Position numbers and translations under genes: made by a program. Of a stretch of 5,041 nt of DNA, positions 5,000 through 5,041 are shown piece by piece. The stretch comes from Chloroflexota bacterium (GTDB lineage Bacteria; Chloroflexota; Dehalococcoidia; SZUA-161): positions 1 to 5,041 of the forward strand of contig VGNW01000174.1 in NCBI GenBank assembly GCA_016865955.1. Direction: 5' to 3'. A model generated the notes under the pieces. That model worked only from the letters and a program-made list of their open reading frames with translations. It ran no database searches and had not been told where the DNA came from. The number at the start of each line of letters is the position of its first letter. The stretch's first letter is position 1.

Positions 5000-5041
5000 G
5001 CTCACTGCGGATGTTATCATCCGCAATCCCTCCCTTGTGGA
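5000..5041. repeat. Hairpin-forming repeat, right copy, cut by the window end
   Basis: This repeats 3047-3090 in the same orientation with a few substitutions and small gaps. Its first stem-loop, TGCGGATG-TTAT-CATCCGCA (5006-5025), is perfect, while the left copy has one mismatch. The final CTCCCTTGTGG (5030-5040) matches the start of the second hairpin, whose other half would lie past the window end. With the left copy it brackets the two-gene module. Confidence 0.75.

Overview
This looks like chromosomal DNA from an uncultured bacterium, most plausibly Chloroflexota (Dehalococcoidia-like). I infer this from the DUF2851 protein next to a tiny XRE regulator with a QQTVSEWE recognition helix, the DUF5343 protein and the GC-rich backbone. 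It is a family-level impression, not a database result.

Left part (1-914): a leftward pair, an XRE helix-turn-helix regulator (303-566) followed by the 5' end of a DUF2851 gene that runs off the window (1-235). Between them, and running into the regulator's 3' end, is a long imperfect inverted repeat of AATCCCAAA/TTTGGGATT type (259-339). The regulator has a TTGACA promoter whose spacer holds a perfect 7+4+7 palindrome, and it may be translated from a leaderless transcript. The gene-free stretch 567-914 carries a dense set of TCGG(G)ACT half-sites and a near-perfect extended sigma70 promoter for the next gene.

Middle part (915-2907): a rightward DUF5343 protein (915-1631) converges on a leftward 420-residue MFS exporter (1645-2907). 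A palindromic hairpin (1635-1658) sits at their shared 3' end and overlaps the exporter's stop codon.

Right part (2908-5041): a visibly AT-richer two-gene module. A rightward 316-residue protein with a C-terminal HEPN-like domain (RNKIAH, an Rx4H motif) overlaps tail-to-tail by 21 bp with a leftward 241-residue protein that I do not recognise. The module lies between two same-orientation copies of a hairpin-forming repeat (3047-3108 and 5000-5041, the second cut by the window end). Together this suggests an acquired accessory cassette, possibly for defence or stress, and it is the best candidate here for something undescribed. The function is inference only.

No tRNA, rRNA, CRISPR array or transposase gene was seen.
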